Assembly: GCA_900239685.1 (NCBI GenBank)
Contig: OENT01000055.1
Coordinates: forward strand, 62,001 to 126,000
DNA from: Rotaria macrura
Lineage: Eukaryota; Rotifera; Eurotatoria; Philodinida; Philodinidae
Direction: 5' to 3'
Length of the DNA: 64,000 nucleotides
Position numbers and translations under genes: made by a program. Below the pieces are notes generated by a model, which was not told the DNA's origin, did not search any database, and saw only the letters and a program-made list of their open reading frames with translations. This document shows positions 39,301 through 52,580 of this stretch, piece after piece. Numbering within the stretch: the stretch's first letter is position 1; every line of letters starts with the position of its first letter.

Positions 39301-42300
39301 GCCTAATAAATCTTGATCGCATCGTTGTTCTATTTAATCAAGTTGACCCTATACAAACTTTAACAAGCGATAATCTTTCACTCAATGATTTTCTTGATAA
39401 CTATTCCGTGCATTTACCCTCCATACACGTTGAAATAATCTATGTATTCAATTTACCAAATAATTTAAATAATCGTTTTTTACCATGGAATCAATTCATT
39501 CATACCGATTGTATATTATCACTAGACGATGATAGTTACCTACGGCATGATGAAATTGAATATGCATTTCATGTATGGAAAGAGAATCCTTCACGTCTTG
39601 TCGGTTTCATATCACGGTCACATAAACCGGATACATTAGAATACGATGCATCATCATCGTCATGTTCATATTCAATGATATTAACGGGTGCTGCATTTTT
39701 ACATCGTTGGTATTTAGATTTCTATACAAATATAATGACAGAACAAATACGCCAGTATATTCAATTACATATGAACTGTGAAGATATAGCAATGAATTTT
39801 TTAATAAGCTATTTAACAAAACAAACTCAAATTAAAATCGGACATCGAGAAACATTCTATTGTCATAAGTGTCAAGAAAGTTTGTCGAGTAAAATCACTC
39901 ATTATAATCAAAGAACGGAGTGTATAAAATATTTTGCTAGCCTATATCGTGTCATACCATTACATTATTCAATTTATCGTATTGATGATCTGTTAAATAT
40001 AACATCTTGTGTGTCATAGAAACTATTTTTATACAAAAGAATAAAGATGAATTCTATTGCTACGATTGTTATTTTGTTTTTTTTTAAATTAATTTTAGGT
40101 ATACTTGAAAAAGAACAAGAGCAGAGTGTTGTTTATGGATCAACAGATTTCGGTAAAACTTGTACGACGAATGAAAAATATAAAGAATTACTGGAGAAAG
40201 TTTCAACGATGCTTAAAATTAAACCACATGCCATTAAAACGGAAAAAGGCGATAGTATAGAATTATTAACGGCTGTCGAATGTAAAGGTATCGTTGGTAA
40301 TGATGGAAGACACTATTTACTAGATTTACTTCGCATGTCACCGCCTGATCTCAACTATTTATCAGGTAAGTTCATATGATATTTTCCTATTCGAAATGAT
40401 GCTCGACTTCTGAGTCATTCTATTTATGTTAACTGATAATTGCGAAAAAGGTACAATTGTGACTAGCCCATGAGTTGTATATCAGTAATTTATATTGACA
40501 AATGCTCTCTAGAAGAAGTATTGTTGTATAACGTCGTAGAAATTTGTAGTCCCTTCGAGTCCAAGACTTTTCGTATCGGCATCCGATGACCTGTTTTCAT
40601 CATAGACTAGGACAGAAACAATATTTCTGCACGTTCCATACCTGCTACTAGATTCGTGATCCTGCAAAACTTCTCAGATGCACTACGAACTGAAACTATG
40701 AAGACAAGGCTGACCTACTACTGAGTTCTTATGAACTCTTGCTTCAGTTTTCCATAGACAGTGACGAGTGCACAAGAGCAAATCTGTGTTTCGATTAAGT
40801 TGGTGTTCTATCTGCAGCAAGCAAGCATTAGTAACATATTCACGATGCTTTCGTCGGTAATTACTCGAGCGTTTGAATACGGTACCTATAAAATCCGAGA
40901 CTGAGAAAATAGATATTCTATCGTGACGGTTGATCGTAATAGGTCGAACCATGAAAGAGTCGCCAACCTTTTGAATTATTATTGATGCAATCAAGAAATC
41001 TCTCCACAATTAGCCAGTGTAATCCTATTTCTTTTCTTTTATATCTATTGCACATAACATTTCATCACAATTAATCAGTTTAACACGACTGCAGTAATTC
41101 TTTCATAAAGTTTACTGAGTGAGAATAAAAATAGGATTCATTTTATTTGTTTTTTCTTTGATAATAAAAAAATTATTTTCTACATTACTGCTTGTTTCGC
41201 TAATATTATATTCACAGACAAAGTTCGACTTTGTCGATGACAGAAAAGAAATTACAGTTCCATCATAGTGATGTTGCTCCGTGGGAAAATATTGTACGAG
41301 GTTGTAAGATGATAGATAGTTTAAAAATATAAACAGTAGAATAGATTGAGAACTGAATGCATATGAACAATAGGTTTTACTGGCATTCTATTGATATATA
41401 TTTAGTTGATATTGAACATTTATCTCCAGCAATGAACCAACTTGATTATCCACAATTATATAAACACCGTTTATGTTGTCTAAGACAAGAATTAATCGAT
41501 GCTTTTGTTGAGTAGGTTCCGATTCTTTTTTTCTCTTATTTCAATCTTATCATTTTCATACATATCTAGACAAAAATATGTCGATTTTTATCGTTCCATT
41601 GCACTTAATTTATCAAAATTACGTTCTGCCGAAGTATGTTTGTCTTTTTCTAGTAAACGATACGAAATTTTGAAAAATTTTAGGCAGTCTCAAATGAAAC
41701 AACAGAAAGAACGAATGTTGAAGAGGCTAAACGTATCGTTAATGAAATTAGTGGTACGATAATGGATTTCATAAATAAACTTAATTCATTAATTTTTCTA
41801 ATTCTTAGTTGAAGATAACAGTCGAGAGATAATTCAATCAGCATGTCGTTCCATTGGATCCGTGAAAGATAATGAATTCGATGTTCGTTTTAATCCTGAT
41901 TTATTTCAACCATATGTAACACTCAATCAAACGGTAGTGATGAGACATGATATTTTTCATCCGTTTTTGTTTGTTTCGCGTAACGAAGAATATTAATGTA
42001 TTATTTCTAGTCGGATGAAACTACGGCTGATATTAAACTACTCAAAGAAGCAGCTGAATATTTAGTATTAAAACAAATTCCATTAATGATACAAGATTTT
42101 CAAGATCATTCAGCTGTGCCTGTCGATGGTGAAAGTCTTTCAGAAGCTATGCATTCACGGTAAAACAATCGACATGTTCTATTTGAGAGGAATTCTTTAG
42201 ATAATCTGTGGCTTTGAAATACAGTCTTTTTTCATCGCAGTTACTAACTAGACATTTATGCGTATTTTCGGGAAGAAGGAAATTTCCATTTGTATGAAGA

Positions 42301-45300
42301 CCACATCTTATCAGAGTTCATTAAGCACGATTGAAATTGAAAGAAAAGTAAAATCGTACATAAAAAAAAACCGCTTTTCTTATTGACACGGAAATCTCTT
42401 CGCTAGTAATAAATTGATAAAAATCAAGAGCACCAATTCGGATCCTACAACATATAGTTAGTCTCGAGTACTATCTACACTATCAGTAAAACTACACTTG
42501 TATATCTTCATGTGAAAGAATTCGAATATAGAAGAAGTTCGTGAAACTTGTCATTCGAATTCATCCACCTAATGTTGTTTGCAGAGTCAACTGTGTAAGC
42601 ATTTTTCGAAAGTCGATATTTCGTTTTTGGATATTGTTTATTTATTTGATTGACATTTAGAATAGTGATACTTTTAAAAGAAACATGAAAACAAAATATT
42701 AGAGGATCTATCGTTATTAAGAGAAATATTCAACTAGAACTACATATTCTATGCAGAAACTCTGAAATAAATTGATATTACCATTTCATTGTGAGTAAGT
42801 TATTTGAATATTGAATATCTTAACGATGGACTATTCGTTCTCTTTGTGAATGGTTTTTCTGTAATTTGTACAAACTATATCATTCGAAACAGATGCCACT
42901 GAAAATTGAATAGACTACTCATAAGTCAAAAGATACAGACGCCTTTGAATTCTTTTGAGTTTCAAAACGAAGCACCTTGCGAATATTCTCCTAGCAGGCT
43001 GTAAATATTTATTTTTCGATTTGATGAGATAATATTTCCATTCTCGTTTCAAGAAGTTCATTTCTATGAAGTAATATTCGTTTAATTTAGAGGTATTAAC
43101 ATTCGTTATCTTGGTCGAGTAGCTCATCTTCTTACTCAACATCAATCTCTTACATATATACATGTAAGAAATTCTTCTTCAATCAGTCTATTGTTCATCT
43201 AAATTTCATGTAGGAAATAGTCGTAACTGAGATTCTTTCTCGAAGTGCAAAACACGTGTTTCGTGCATATCTACAAACAGTACCAATACATCTTTTATCG
43301 TTTTCCATCAGCCATTTTCTCAATTGCTTTCTAACTATAATATCATCACCTACGACGGATTATACATTCGATGAATTATCGACAATGAGCTCTCCATCAT
43401 CCAATAATGCATCCAATGTATCATCCTCATCGAATGCAGCGAATTCTTCCTCTCAAAAGACAAATGCGAAGAAGAAACATAAAAAACAACAACAACAACA
43501 GCGTAAACAAAGTCCGACTATGAGAAACGGTAAAAATTTTTGGAAAGAAAATCAATAACTTCGAATTTTCTATGATATCGCATGGTCTTTTCTTTTTTAA
43601 GAATCATTAGAGTTCTCATCATTAACTTCTAAATTATTATGGTCACAATTGTCTCATGAAGCAAAAGCGAGATATAATTTTGATTTAAATTGGTAAAAAA
43701 ATTTTCAACTATTTATTTCGAGAGGTTTTATTCAACTAGTTACGTAAAGAAGTGAAGCAGTTTATGTAAAGAGACTAAAACACTATCTGCATGAGAATGC
43801 AGCAATTAAAAAGATATAAAAGCTCAAAAAAGGTCGAATGTCATGGGCCCATAAAAATGATCCGGCAAGACGCATGATCGAGAAATCTATGGGAAAAAAG
43901 GAACTCTTGAACAAAAACAACAGCTGTGTAAAAAATAAACAAAAATACAAGAATATAAGCTGTCAGTAGTACTTAAAATTTGTATGACAATACTTTGAAC
44001 ACTTAATTTGGATGAGAACGTCATCCTCGCTCCCTCCCTGAGCAGTTGATTTTAAGCGAGAGACAACAATGGATATGATTGTGGGAGAGTCTTTTAGATC
44101 CTCCTTGAATGATTGTGTGCAAACTTACGTCCGCACCAATATTTACATTTCTATCAACATTAATTTGGAAATATTTTCATGGAAACCTGTGATTCAATTG
44201 ATTTCAGAGTTAAATATAAGTTCTAGTTATTGTATTGCGTATACAAGAAAAACATTTGTGCTACTGTAGTGATTCCCTTATTGTAATACTTTGGCGTTTG
44301 CGACTCTGTTGTAATTAATTTTATAATCAATTTTTCATCAATTATTTTTTGGCGTCCACCAATATTCTCCTCTTTTTCATGATGTCATAATATCCTTATA
44401 GATATGGGTGATATTCCGTATGTTAAGAGATGCAATGTCATAAGATTTCAGTATTATTTTCCGTTGTAATCGATGCATAATTACAGCTGTGTCTTTTAAA
44501 ATATGAACAATAGGTTTGATTTAAATCATAGGACAGGACCGTCCGTAAGAGTAATCAATCGATCCATGTTCATATTACATGCATTGCAGAAGAAATGTCA
44601 AACACTGTTAGATCATCTTGCCGATTTCTAATTCATCCAAGTTCCGTTTTTGATGAAAAGAGCTATGTCTGAACTACACATTTTGTAGCAGACGTATTTT
44701 GTCAGGCAAATCTGAAAACAAGGAAAAGTCCAAAACCAAGTACCTCTAAGAAGAGCTTTTGCAACTGGCAAAAGCTGTATTTCTCGAAGATTTGGGGCTA
44801 CATCAACCAAATTAAAAAAAAATACATCAACATGTAAAGCATAAAAAACTCTATCGATATCAATTTTGTTAGAAAATTTTAAATCCGTCCTTGACTCTTT
44901 AGGCAAAGATTGAAAATATTAAATTTTTGCTAAAGTCGACTTTTTAATAAAAAAAACGTTAGTTTGCAAGAATATCAGTAATCATCTATAGAGAAAGCAT
45001 GCCTAAACTCACATCTGTTTTGCTTTATTTACTCGAAATAAGTTAAATCTTAGAATCTGAAATAGAAATTAAGGCAAAAAGTAATTTTTACCATTGCAAG
45101 ACGGTCAGACACTGAGAATAACCAAATCTTTTAGTCTTTGTCAGAAAAAGCAATATTTCGGTAAAAAAAACTTAGAACAATTTAACTTTCAATACACCAT
45201 TGGAAAGACCATGCTGTATGCTAAAATAATCAGTATTCAACTTGATTTTTCCATTCTCGTTCCCTATCAAAAAAATCAATAAAAATAGAAAGTGACGTTA

Positions 45301-48300
45301 TTGGATGGCGAAGTTGCACGAACGTTTTGAGAGGTGCTAGATTTCGGGGCTTTTCTCGTTTGCAGATTCACCCAGACAAAATATCCCTGTTACAAAATTT
45401 CTAGTTTAGACATTGCTCTTTTCATCAGAAAAAAAAACTTCGATCGATTAGGAATCGTCAACATGGTCTAACAGTGTTTGCATCTTTTCCATTTTTTCTG
45501 CAACACACGTTACAATTATATTTTGACGTGTAGTGTATATTAGTAATAAGCGACAAAAAGAAGCTCGTCTAAGACTACGTACTTTGTATGATGATGGAGT
45601 AAGTGAGTTATTTCTTTATCTTTATCGATAGGGATGAAACTGTGACACGCACTACATAGACGTTACAGCATATTGTTCATCTACGATCGAAAACGATCGA
45701 TTAACAAAGTCTCAGTGCAATATATGAAGTAGATTTCCATTACATTGCTCGAAGACAGATTCTTTCTGCCATTAGCAACAACGATTGTGATAGTTTGATC
45801 AATATATATATGTATAACTAGAATATCCGATGATCGCAATGGTGATCCATTGAAAGTTATTTATCTCAACGAATAAAGTCATAGTAGAACAGTCTTAAAA
45901 GAGAAGGTTAAAGATGTTCAGATGCTTTCAAATTGAAACTACAAACTTGACAAATTTTACGTAGCTTCATATCAATCGCCTGATGCATTATTCACGAACA
46001 GCAGAACAACTGATTTTTGAATTCTAGTTTGAAAGTGGTCTTGAGAAGAGAAGTATTTGTTATAAGTTTAATTTTCTTTGATCCTTTTTTTAATTGTAAG
46101 GAACAGGTGATATCTAGTATTATATCTGAGGATGTGAGCAATAACTGGATCTGAAATATTCATAAACGTCGATGCAATTTCAAGTCGAAATTCTACAATG
46201 AATTTTTCTATCTCCCGAAATACTTTTCCTAGTACTCACAAGTTACTCGTAACTTTTTGATGTGTTCGCTCTTAAACACGAAGCCAATTAATAATTAGTG
46301 ATCTTTCCATGCTGATAAATCTAGACTTTTGGAAGGTACACCGATACAATTTATCTTTCAATAAATATGTGGAAACATAACATATTTCGTAATAAGTTGT
46401 TGAAACATTTCATAAATCTTTGTATTGCATAACAAATGATTTGATAAGAACAATCTTGGCATAGTCAGATCTATCATACGGAAGGAAAAACTTATCTTTA
46501 AAAAAATTTCATGTCCAATATTTTTCCTAGTGATGATATTGAATCATTTACCGACAAATATTTTGTTCGTCGTACATGTATTTTACGTTCGTTCTGTCGA
46601 AAAACTGGTTTACAACTAAGCATGCGTGAATACCAATTTGAAGCAATAAATAAGTCATCTCGCTCGAATAATGAATGTTTTAATGAAAATGATATCATCA
46701 ATATTTATCCAGTAATAAAACATGTTCCACCTAAAGTAAGCGCAAAATTTTCATATTTCTTTCTTATTCATTTCTTTCTTTAGCCAACTGATGCATACCA
46801 ATTTTTTACCAGCGGTCAACAGAAAATTCAACAAGGTTTACTTCGCGAAGGTTTTGAATTAATATCAGAAGCACATAATTTATTAAATAATGTTTATGGG
46901 CCAATGCATCCAGAAATCAGTATGTGCTTAAGATTACTGGCAAGATTAAATTATATCATGGGAGATTATCAAGAAGCACTTTTAACACAGCACAAAGCAG
47001 TTATGATGTCGGAAAGAGTACTAGGTATTGATCATCCACAAACAGCAACTGAATATGTAAGCAATAGAAAATCATAGAAAAAAAAGCGAAACATTTGTTT
47101 TTAAATTAGATTCATATGGCTTTATATTCATTTGCAAATGGTCTTTCTATAAATGCATCGAAATTACTTTGTCGTGCTCGATATATTATATTAACTTGTT
47201 GTGGTGAAAATCATCCACAAATTAGTCTCATCGATGTAAGTAAACGGGCTGATTTTTATTTGTTGACAGAATTACATATTGAAGCATTACTATTGCAGAG
47301 TAATCTTGGACTGATTTTACAATCGTATGGTGACTATGAAAATGCACTCAAATTTATGGAAAAATCACTTGAATTAAATAAAACGTGAGTTATGCACCAA
47401 GGTTTTATTGTTGTTTTATTCGGTTAAAAAAACCTCATTCCATCATTATAAAAATGAAGTAAACGATTGCTGAATGTTGTATGATCTATCGTATTGAGTG
47501 CTCCTTTGAAAGATCCTTCTTGAAACATGCATTAAAGATCAGATCTGAAGAATGTTTGCTTTCCGAGCTCCTACGAAAAATTTTAATTTTGAAAGATTTC
47601 GTTAGAATTCATTAGTGAATTACAGTCAGTACTATTTTCACCGTACAGTCCTAAACACTGTTGCCATGAGGACAAACAATCAGAATTTAACATGTAACTA
47701 TATCGCCACTTAATGTGACTTTAAATGAATTTTAATTCGTACAGCGAATAAACATATAAATAAGATGTTTATCTAACACATTTGTTTTTCTCAAGTACTG
47801 CAATGTTTTTCTCAATACTGGGCGTGAGATATCGAAAAACGTGAAATTCACATTCAATGTCTCGCTCTTGAATAAGTTCAGTGATGTTTTGGAAAGTTTT
47901 ATTTATTCTTCTAGTTTCTATGGAACAAAGAGTCTTAAAGTAGCTCTATCTCATCATCTATGTGCACGTATACAATCATGTCGTGGAGATTTTCGATCAG
48001 CATTGAACAGTGAACGTGAAGCTTATCAAATCTATAAGTTACAAGTAAGACTCAATAGAAAAAAATTAGTATTCATCTATGTGGCTGATTTTTTGTATTG
48101 CTTCTAGCTGGGTGATGATCATGAACGAACACGTGAAAGTGCACAAGTACTTAAACATTTAACTGAACAAGCCGTCGTTTTACAAAAACGAATCAATGAT
48201 GTTGTTAAAGGTCAATTACTTGTCATACCTAGTTTAACTGTAAGTAATCAAAGTTTTTGCATATTGACTTCGTCAAGTTTTAAGTGTTCTGGATGTCGAA

Positions 48301-50009
48301 GATTTGAAAATCAGTGGACGATTGTTTTGATCGATCCATCACGTAACTTGATTAAGATTTGATGAGTAAAGAGAGAATTAGCTTTTATGATCATCTCGTG
48401 CTATTGGAAAACTTCTAATGTGTGTAATTCCGCCACTCATCATTAATCGAATCTTTCTTCCGTATTCGATTCTATTACGAGATATGTGAATAACAATTGA
48501 TAATCACTACAGTTTCTGTAAGAATTTGAGTTCCATGCATGGACTAGTTCTCGTTTGGATATATTAAAATGTGCCGTTCACTTTTATGACTTGTTAATGA
48601 ACTATTTCTTTATGAAAACAAATCAGTGTCTTCAATTTACGGGAGAAACTAAAAAGAAGCAGTTACAACTTGTCAAGACAAACCCTGCAATTTTCCTGAC
48701 AAAGATATTCACAATAGTATAGCGAGCTCATGCAAATGATACTATTCAAAAACCAAACATCAATCCATAATTACGTTTTCATCACTGCTTGTTACATAGC
48801 TATCAAGTATGGTTATGTTATGACACTTTTCAAATACTATTTGAAACCATTAGTACCATCAAACATGGAACGACATCAAACTGTTATAATAAAGAATTAT
48901 CTTTCCATCGAAGACATGCTAACTAACGAGAGATGATCACCAACTAAAGTGTAGCAGTCGGTGGCTGATGAATACTCTAGAAATATTTCGAATGACTAGC
49001 TTTCTACTATCAAGATATCGACTTTTTACACTAGTTTATCGAAACAAATATTGTGATATTGTTCACGAGCTGCAGGAAAGCTGAAGTTTGAACTTCAGCT
49101 GCAAATTATATAAATACTAATGAATGTTTAACACCCTAGTCTTGTTCATATCTTCACATAGAATAATAGATTTCATCTTCTTACAATTGATAAAACAATC
49201 GAAGTACATAAAACTTTCAATCAATACTCGTCTTCTCAAGACTTGGTTCAGTTCAAAATACGTTAAATCTGCTTTTTTTTCTGACCGTAAAATCATCAAG
49301 CAACATTTAAATTAAAAACAACGTTGTACATAATAGAGTCTTTTGAAAACAAAGAGTGAATGGGTCAAAACGTTTTTCTAGAGTGCGTACAACTAATTTG
49401 AAACTGCGGTAGGTAGATCAATTCTGTAGGAAAGCCTTTGAACGAGTCTTAGTCTTCTGCTCTGAAAGCGTGACCTACGTGCTATCTTACGTTTATGATG
49501 TCATTTGTCCTCAGTTCTCGTGAGATTCGAAGCCCTGTAATACTGAGTGATGATGTTGATTTCTCTCTTCACACACATACTTGAATGTCAATGAAATAGC
49601 TTCCTATCCAATGTTTGTCTTTCTTCGACTATCTAAACATTATATCATTAATTCAATCGATCTTTGGGTACCCGCGTGGAAAGCGTTCATTTTACAAATC
49701 TCTAGACCTAAATACAATAAATAGACACTTTCGTACTCAGATATCCGGAAAATAATTTTCAATTTAAATGAACTTGTATTGAAATAAATTTAGATCCAAC
49801 AGCCAAGTTTTCAAAACGTCCTAGAAATGTTAAATGTTGTCAATGGAATTCTTTTCATACAAATACGAGAAAAAGATCTTGATTTACTTCGTGAAGAATT
49901 CGCCAAACAATCTACTGATGATCAACAAGAGACGATATCCTCATCTGCGACGGCTATATCCGAAGCAGCTAGTCAAGCAGCAGCATTAATGAATAATGAA
50001 ATTGATTGA
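30346..50009 (+). CDS. CLUH: CLUH / clueless, mitochondrial clustering RNA-binding protein
   Basis: Cytosolic protein that binds mRNAs of nuclear-encoded mitochondrial proteins and controls mitochondrial distribution. Exons: 30346-30660, 30716-30887, 30949-31104, 31160-31275, 34330-34399, 34449-34533, 34594-34672, 34741-34891, 34976-35112, 35182-35273, 36529-36752, 40099-40365, 41406-41511, 41570-41633, 41684-41753, 41809-41933, 42011-42159, 43091-43163, 43214-43529, 43602-43692, 46531-46735, 46784-47056, 47110-47235, 47299-47384, 47915-48044, 48108-48239, 49794-50009. The sum is 4026 nt, 1341 aa (human about 1309). After a Ser/Asn-rich head comes the N-terminal CLU domain (about 88-180, [20 protein letters not shown]). 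The central CLU domain includes [44 protein letters not shown] and [19 protein letters not shown]. The TPR region spans about 1022-1250 ([15 protein letters not shown]). A Lys/Gln-rich insert sits in exon 19. Introns range from 48 nt to 3.3 kb; intron 11 holds a whole second gene. Confidence 0.96.
31276..34329 (+). other. CLUH intron 4 (3 kb)
   Basis: Donor GTAAGT at 31276 and acceptor TTTATAG before 34330. It contains the palindromic hAT-like element at 32970-33279. No other coding sequence was recognised. Confidence 0.75.
32970..33279. mobile_element. Palindromic hAT-like foldback element with a 6-N centre
   Basis: Two arms of 152 bp (32970-33121 and 33128-33279) are inverted copies that differ at about one position and are separated by NNNNNN. 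The ends are TAGGTATGCACC and GGTGCATACCTA. A perfect 8-bp target duplication ATCGCAAA lies at 32962-32969 and 33280-33287. The duplication shows that this is an inserted hAT-like element rather than a simple assembly fold-over; the N gap presumably marks the hairpin loop. The ends resemble the element at 25717 (TAGG..TGCA). No coding capacity. Confidence 0.85.
36876..40019 (+). CDS. EXTL3: EXTL3-like GT64 glycosyltransferase, nested in a CLUH intron
   Basis: Type II Golgi/ER membrane enzyme of the exostosin family, which adds N-acetylglucosamine to start or extend heparan sulfate chains. Exons 36876-37623 and 38605-40019 give 2163 nt, 720 aa (human EXTL3 about 919). A membrane anchor spans about residues 8-28 ([17 protein letters not shown]). 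A coiled-coil-like stretch covers about 45-95. The middle part, which should correspond to the GT47 domain, is strongly diverged and short. The GT64 domain begins near 457 ([12 protein letters not shown]) and has NNRFLPWN, the metal-binding DDD at about 557-559 ([14 protein letters not shown]), [11 protein letters not shown] and [12 protein letters not shown]. All match EXTL3 better than EXT1/2 as I recall them. Several N-glycosylation sequons are visible. The whole gene lies within CLUH intron 11 on the same strand, 123 nt after the donor-side exon and 79 nt before the next CLUH exon. Confidence 0.9.
40040..40045 (+). terminator. Candidate polyadenylation signal of the nested EXTL3-like gene
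   Basis: AATAAA 20 nt after the EXTL3-like stop codon and only about 54 nt before the CLUH exon 12. If used, the cleavage site would fall within the CLUH intron, next to the acceptor polypyrimidine tract. Confidence 0.45.
43693..46530 (+). other. CLUH intron 20 (2.8 kb)
   Basis: Separates FDLNC-coding exon 20 from the exon starting [11 protein letters not shown]; the Cys codon is split across it. No nested gene was seen. A purine-poor patch near 44020-44050 differs in composition from the rest but I could not define repeat ends. Confidence 0.7.
47236..47298 (+). other. CLUH: 63-nt stop-free intron of CLUH
   Basis: Donor GTAAGT, acceptor TTGCAG, length a multiple of three, no stop in frame. 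Removing it gives [14 protein letters not shown], matching the CLUH TPR sequence LLDNNIGLVLH without a gap. Retention would add 21 residues between TPR helices. Confidence 0.8.
48240..49793 (+). other. CLUH intron 26 (1.55 kb)
   Basis: Last intron, between the exon ending PSLT and the final exon beginning [14 protein letters not shown] short perfect hairpin (GCTGAAGTTTGAACTTCAGC) lies at about 49079-49100. No other gene recognised. Confidence 0.7.
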
Positions 50010-52580
50010 GACCTATAGGCGATCGATTGATTCGCCTTTTAGTCTGATACATTTTCCTGTTTGTTTTTTTTCTTTTGTCTTTTTGTAGTTTCTAGGGTAA
50101 TTTTTTTGTTTGTGTGCGTGGCAAAAAAAATTTCTTTTTTTTTATTGTCTAGTCTTTACTGTAGACGTTTGCTTCTCCTAAGCCTATGAACACATCAACT
50201 TGTTCACAGAAGGATTATATCAATTGCTGTTCAGTATTGTTCTTGCATCAAGTTCGGCTAGGTTAATATGTTATCTGTTCTACTAACTAATGCATTGGAA
50301 ACAACGTTTTTCGATTTTAGTTATCCGTCTACCTCTTGTTCATTTGTTGTTCTTTCATTTTATTTGTTTTCCTGTTGCTTAATGCCATTGCTATTCATAG
50401 AAATAATAACAATGGTATAGTTTGTTCTTTTTTTTTGTTTTTCTTCGTCAAACTTGTGCTGTTGATTGAGTGATTTGTTTAGTTCGAAATCTGAGAGACA
50501 GTAGAGAATAAGAAGAGAAAACAGACGATGGTGTTTTTGTTTTTGCCAAGTATTTTTCTCTTTTAAAAAATATACTGAAGACTAAAAGTGATGCTTATGC
50601 TGTTTGTTGGTTATAAATCGATTTATTTGGTACAATAAGTACAGCAAATGATTAATAACACTCAATATTAGAATGTTATTTGTACATCCTAGACATGAAA
50701 CAAAGCTCCCGAGAACACTTGACAAAGAATTTCAACAGTTTCATTATATGCATGAATTACACATAAGTCATCACATAATTTATGATCATTTAATATACAT
50801 CCTATGAATGATATGAAAACGTATTTGGTCATGTATTTCCGATATTACGCTGTTAACTAATCAAGTTATGATCATATGAAACTTTTTTCAAATATCATAT
50901 TCACAAAACTTATCAATTTTCAGAAAAACTATGATTTAGATCTTATCAGACAGATTGCTTGTCAAGTTCATTAGAATCAACCCGACATTTTCAAAACATG
51001 ACAAGATTTGATGTTCAAAGAAATCTATTTATTCCTCTTGTGGGCGATATTGACCGGATTGATGACGAGTTCAGAGATTTTTTGATAGTTATTAAGCAAG
51101 AAGACCAAACTAATGTTAGATATTCAGTGCGAGAATGACGAAAATAGGGCAGAAATCAAAATCCAGTTGGGAACTTGCTGTAAATAGATATCAACAAAAT
51201 TAGACGTATAGATGCATGCTGCCAGTTAGGAGAGAAAAGAGTGCGACGTGAGAGAGATGTGAGAATACGGTGTAGATCGGATCGTAACTATGAACCAATG
51301 ATCCAGATCTGAATACTCAAATAGATACTAATAAAGAAGTGAAAAAGAAAATGCCCCCTAGTGATTTTTCTCGAACGTTTTCGAGCATTTTCTTCAAATA
51401 TCTATTTTTATATGATTGTCATTTTTCTTGTCGACGTTACATTTCGCTTTCCTCTCGTTCCTGTTATTCACACCTGAAAACTAGACTTAGCACATGTAAT
51501 CATTTGTATTCGAATGAATGTTCCGTTGAAACTGACATTATTTTTGTACAAAATTATATGTGCATATGCTGGTCTTAAAAGAACTTATTCGATCTTCTTA
51601 CGATTTTTGAATAACTACTTCACAGAAAAACAAGCTTTCGACGGTTGTCTTCGGAGACCGAAGCGAATAGAAAAATCTATATTCGGTTCGATTCGACCTA
51701 CTTTTTCAAAATCTCAATTCGATTCGTTTTCGGTCTCTGGTCGTCTCATCAAATGTATGGAAAAGAAACATTTGGACCCTTATACTTTGAGTGTGAGATT
51801 TTTATATGAAAACCCGAAAATTATAATAAAAATAAAGCATTTGAATTAAACGATTGACAAGGCAGCAACCACGCATGTCTCTTTTGTTATTTCAATGATT
51901 TACGCCAAAAGGATCCATCATGCTCTATTTTGGTACAAGCGATTCGAGTGGCAATATCATGTTTTCTTTTTGTCTACAGGTAGCTTTACAAAGAAAAATT
52001 CCGAAGTTTTGAATAAAGTCCTGGTGAGATTTGAAGTTCTCCAGATGTAAAGCTATTCTCCTAACATCATAATATATAAAGCGCATTTCTTTTGTAAGCG
52101 TCATTGTTCGTTCCAAGCTTCTGAATTTTTCTGTTTAAACTCGTTTGGCTGAGATTTTTGTGTGAGCAACACTTACGGCCAACATTCGAAATCATGATTT
52201 TACCGAAAACACAGAATCCTGCAGGAACTTCCAGAAAATAGACATCTGAAAGAATTTGTTAACTTCGCATATTATTAATAAAAATCGAAATCTTTGAAGA
52301 TATTTCACTGAAGCAGCTCATGATAAAGGTCGGAGAGGGACTTTGGCGAGATTCCTTTGTCATTCGAAATCATAGAATAAGTTAAGTGACCAACATGAAC
52401 AAGAATTTTCTTTTTGTGCAAACGTATTCTTTAGTGCTTTTAAAAAAGAAAAATATGTCATAGTTCATCTAGAATTATATTTCAACTTGAACAATAGAAC
52501 AATAAAGACGCAAATGAATCATCTATCATAGTTACAAGAACAGGCTTTTCACTTCGAAGATAAAATATCATAGAGAAGTA
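50010..52580. other. 2.6 kb without a recognised gene
   Basis: Between the CLUH stop and the 3' end of the DUF1761 gene. The first 500 bp are T-rich and probably hold the CLUH 3' UTR. A loose inverted repeat built on AGACCGAA/TTCGGTCT lies at about 51650-51745. Open frames around 51339-51849 show no known similarity. Confidence 0.45.

Noticed and set aside
41221-41333. Candidate CLUH exon after ATTCACAG
   Set aside because: In the required phase it runs into a stop after seven codons, while the exon starting at 41406 joins in frame and matches CLUH.
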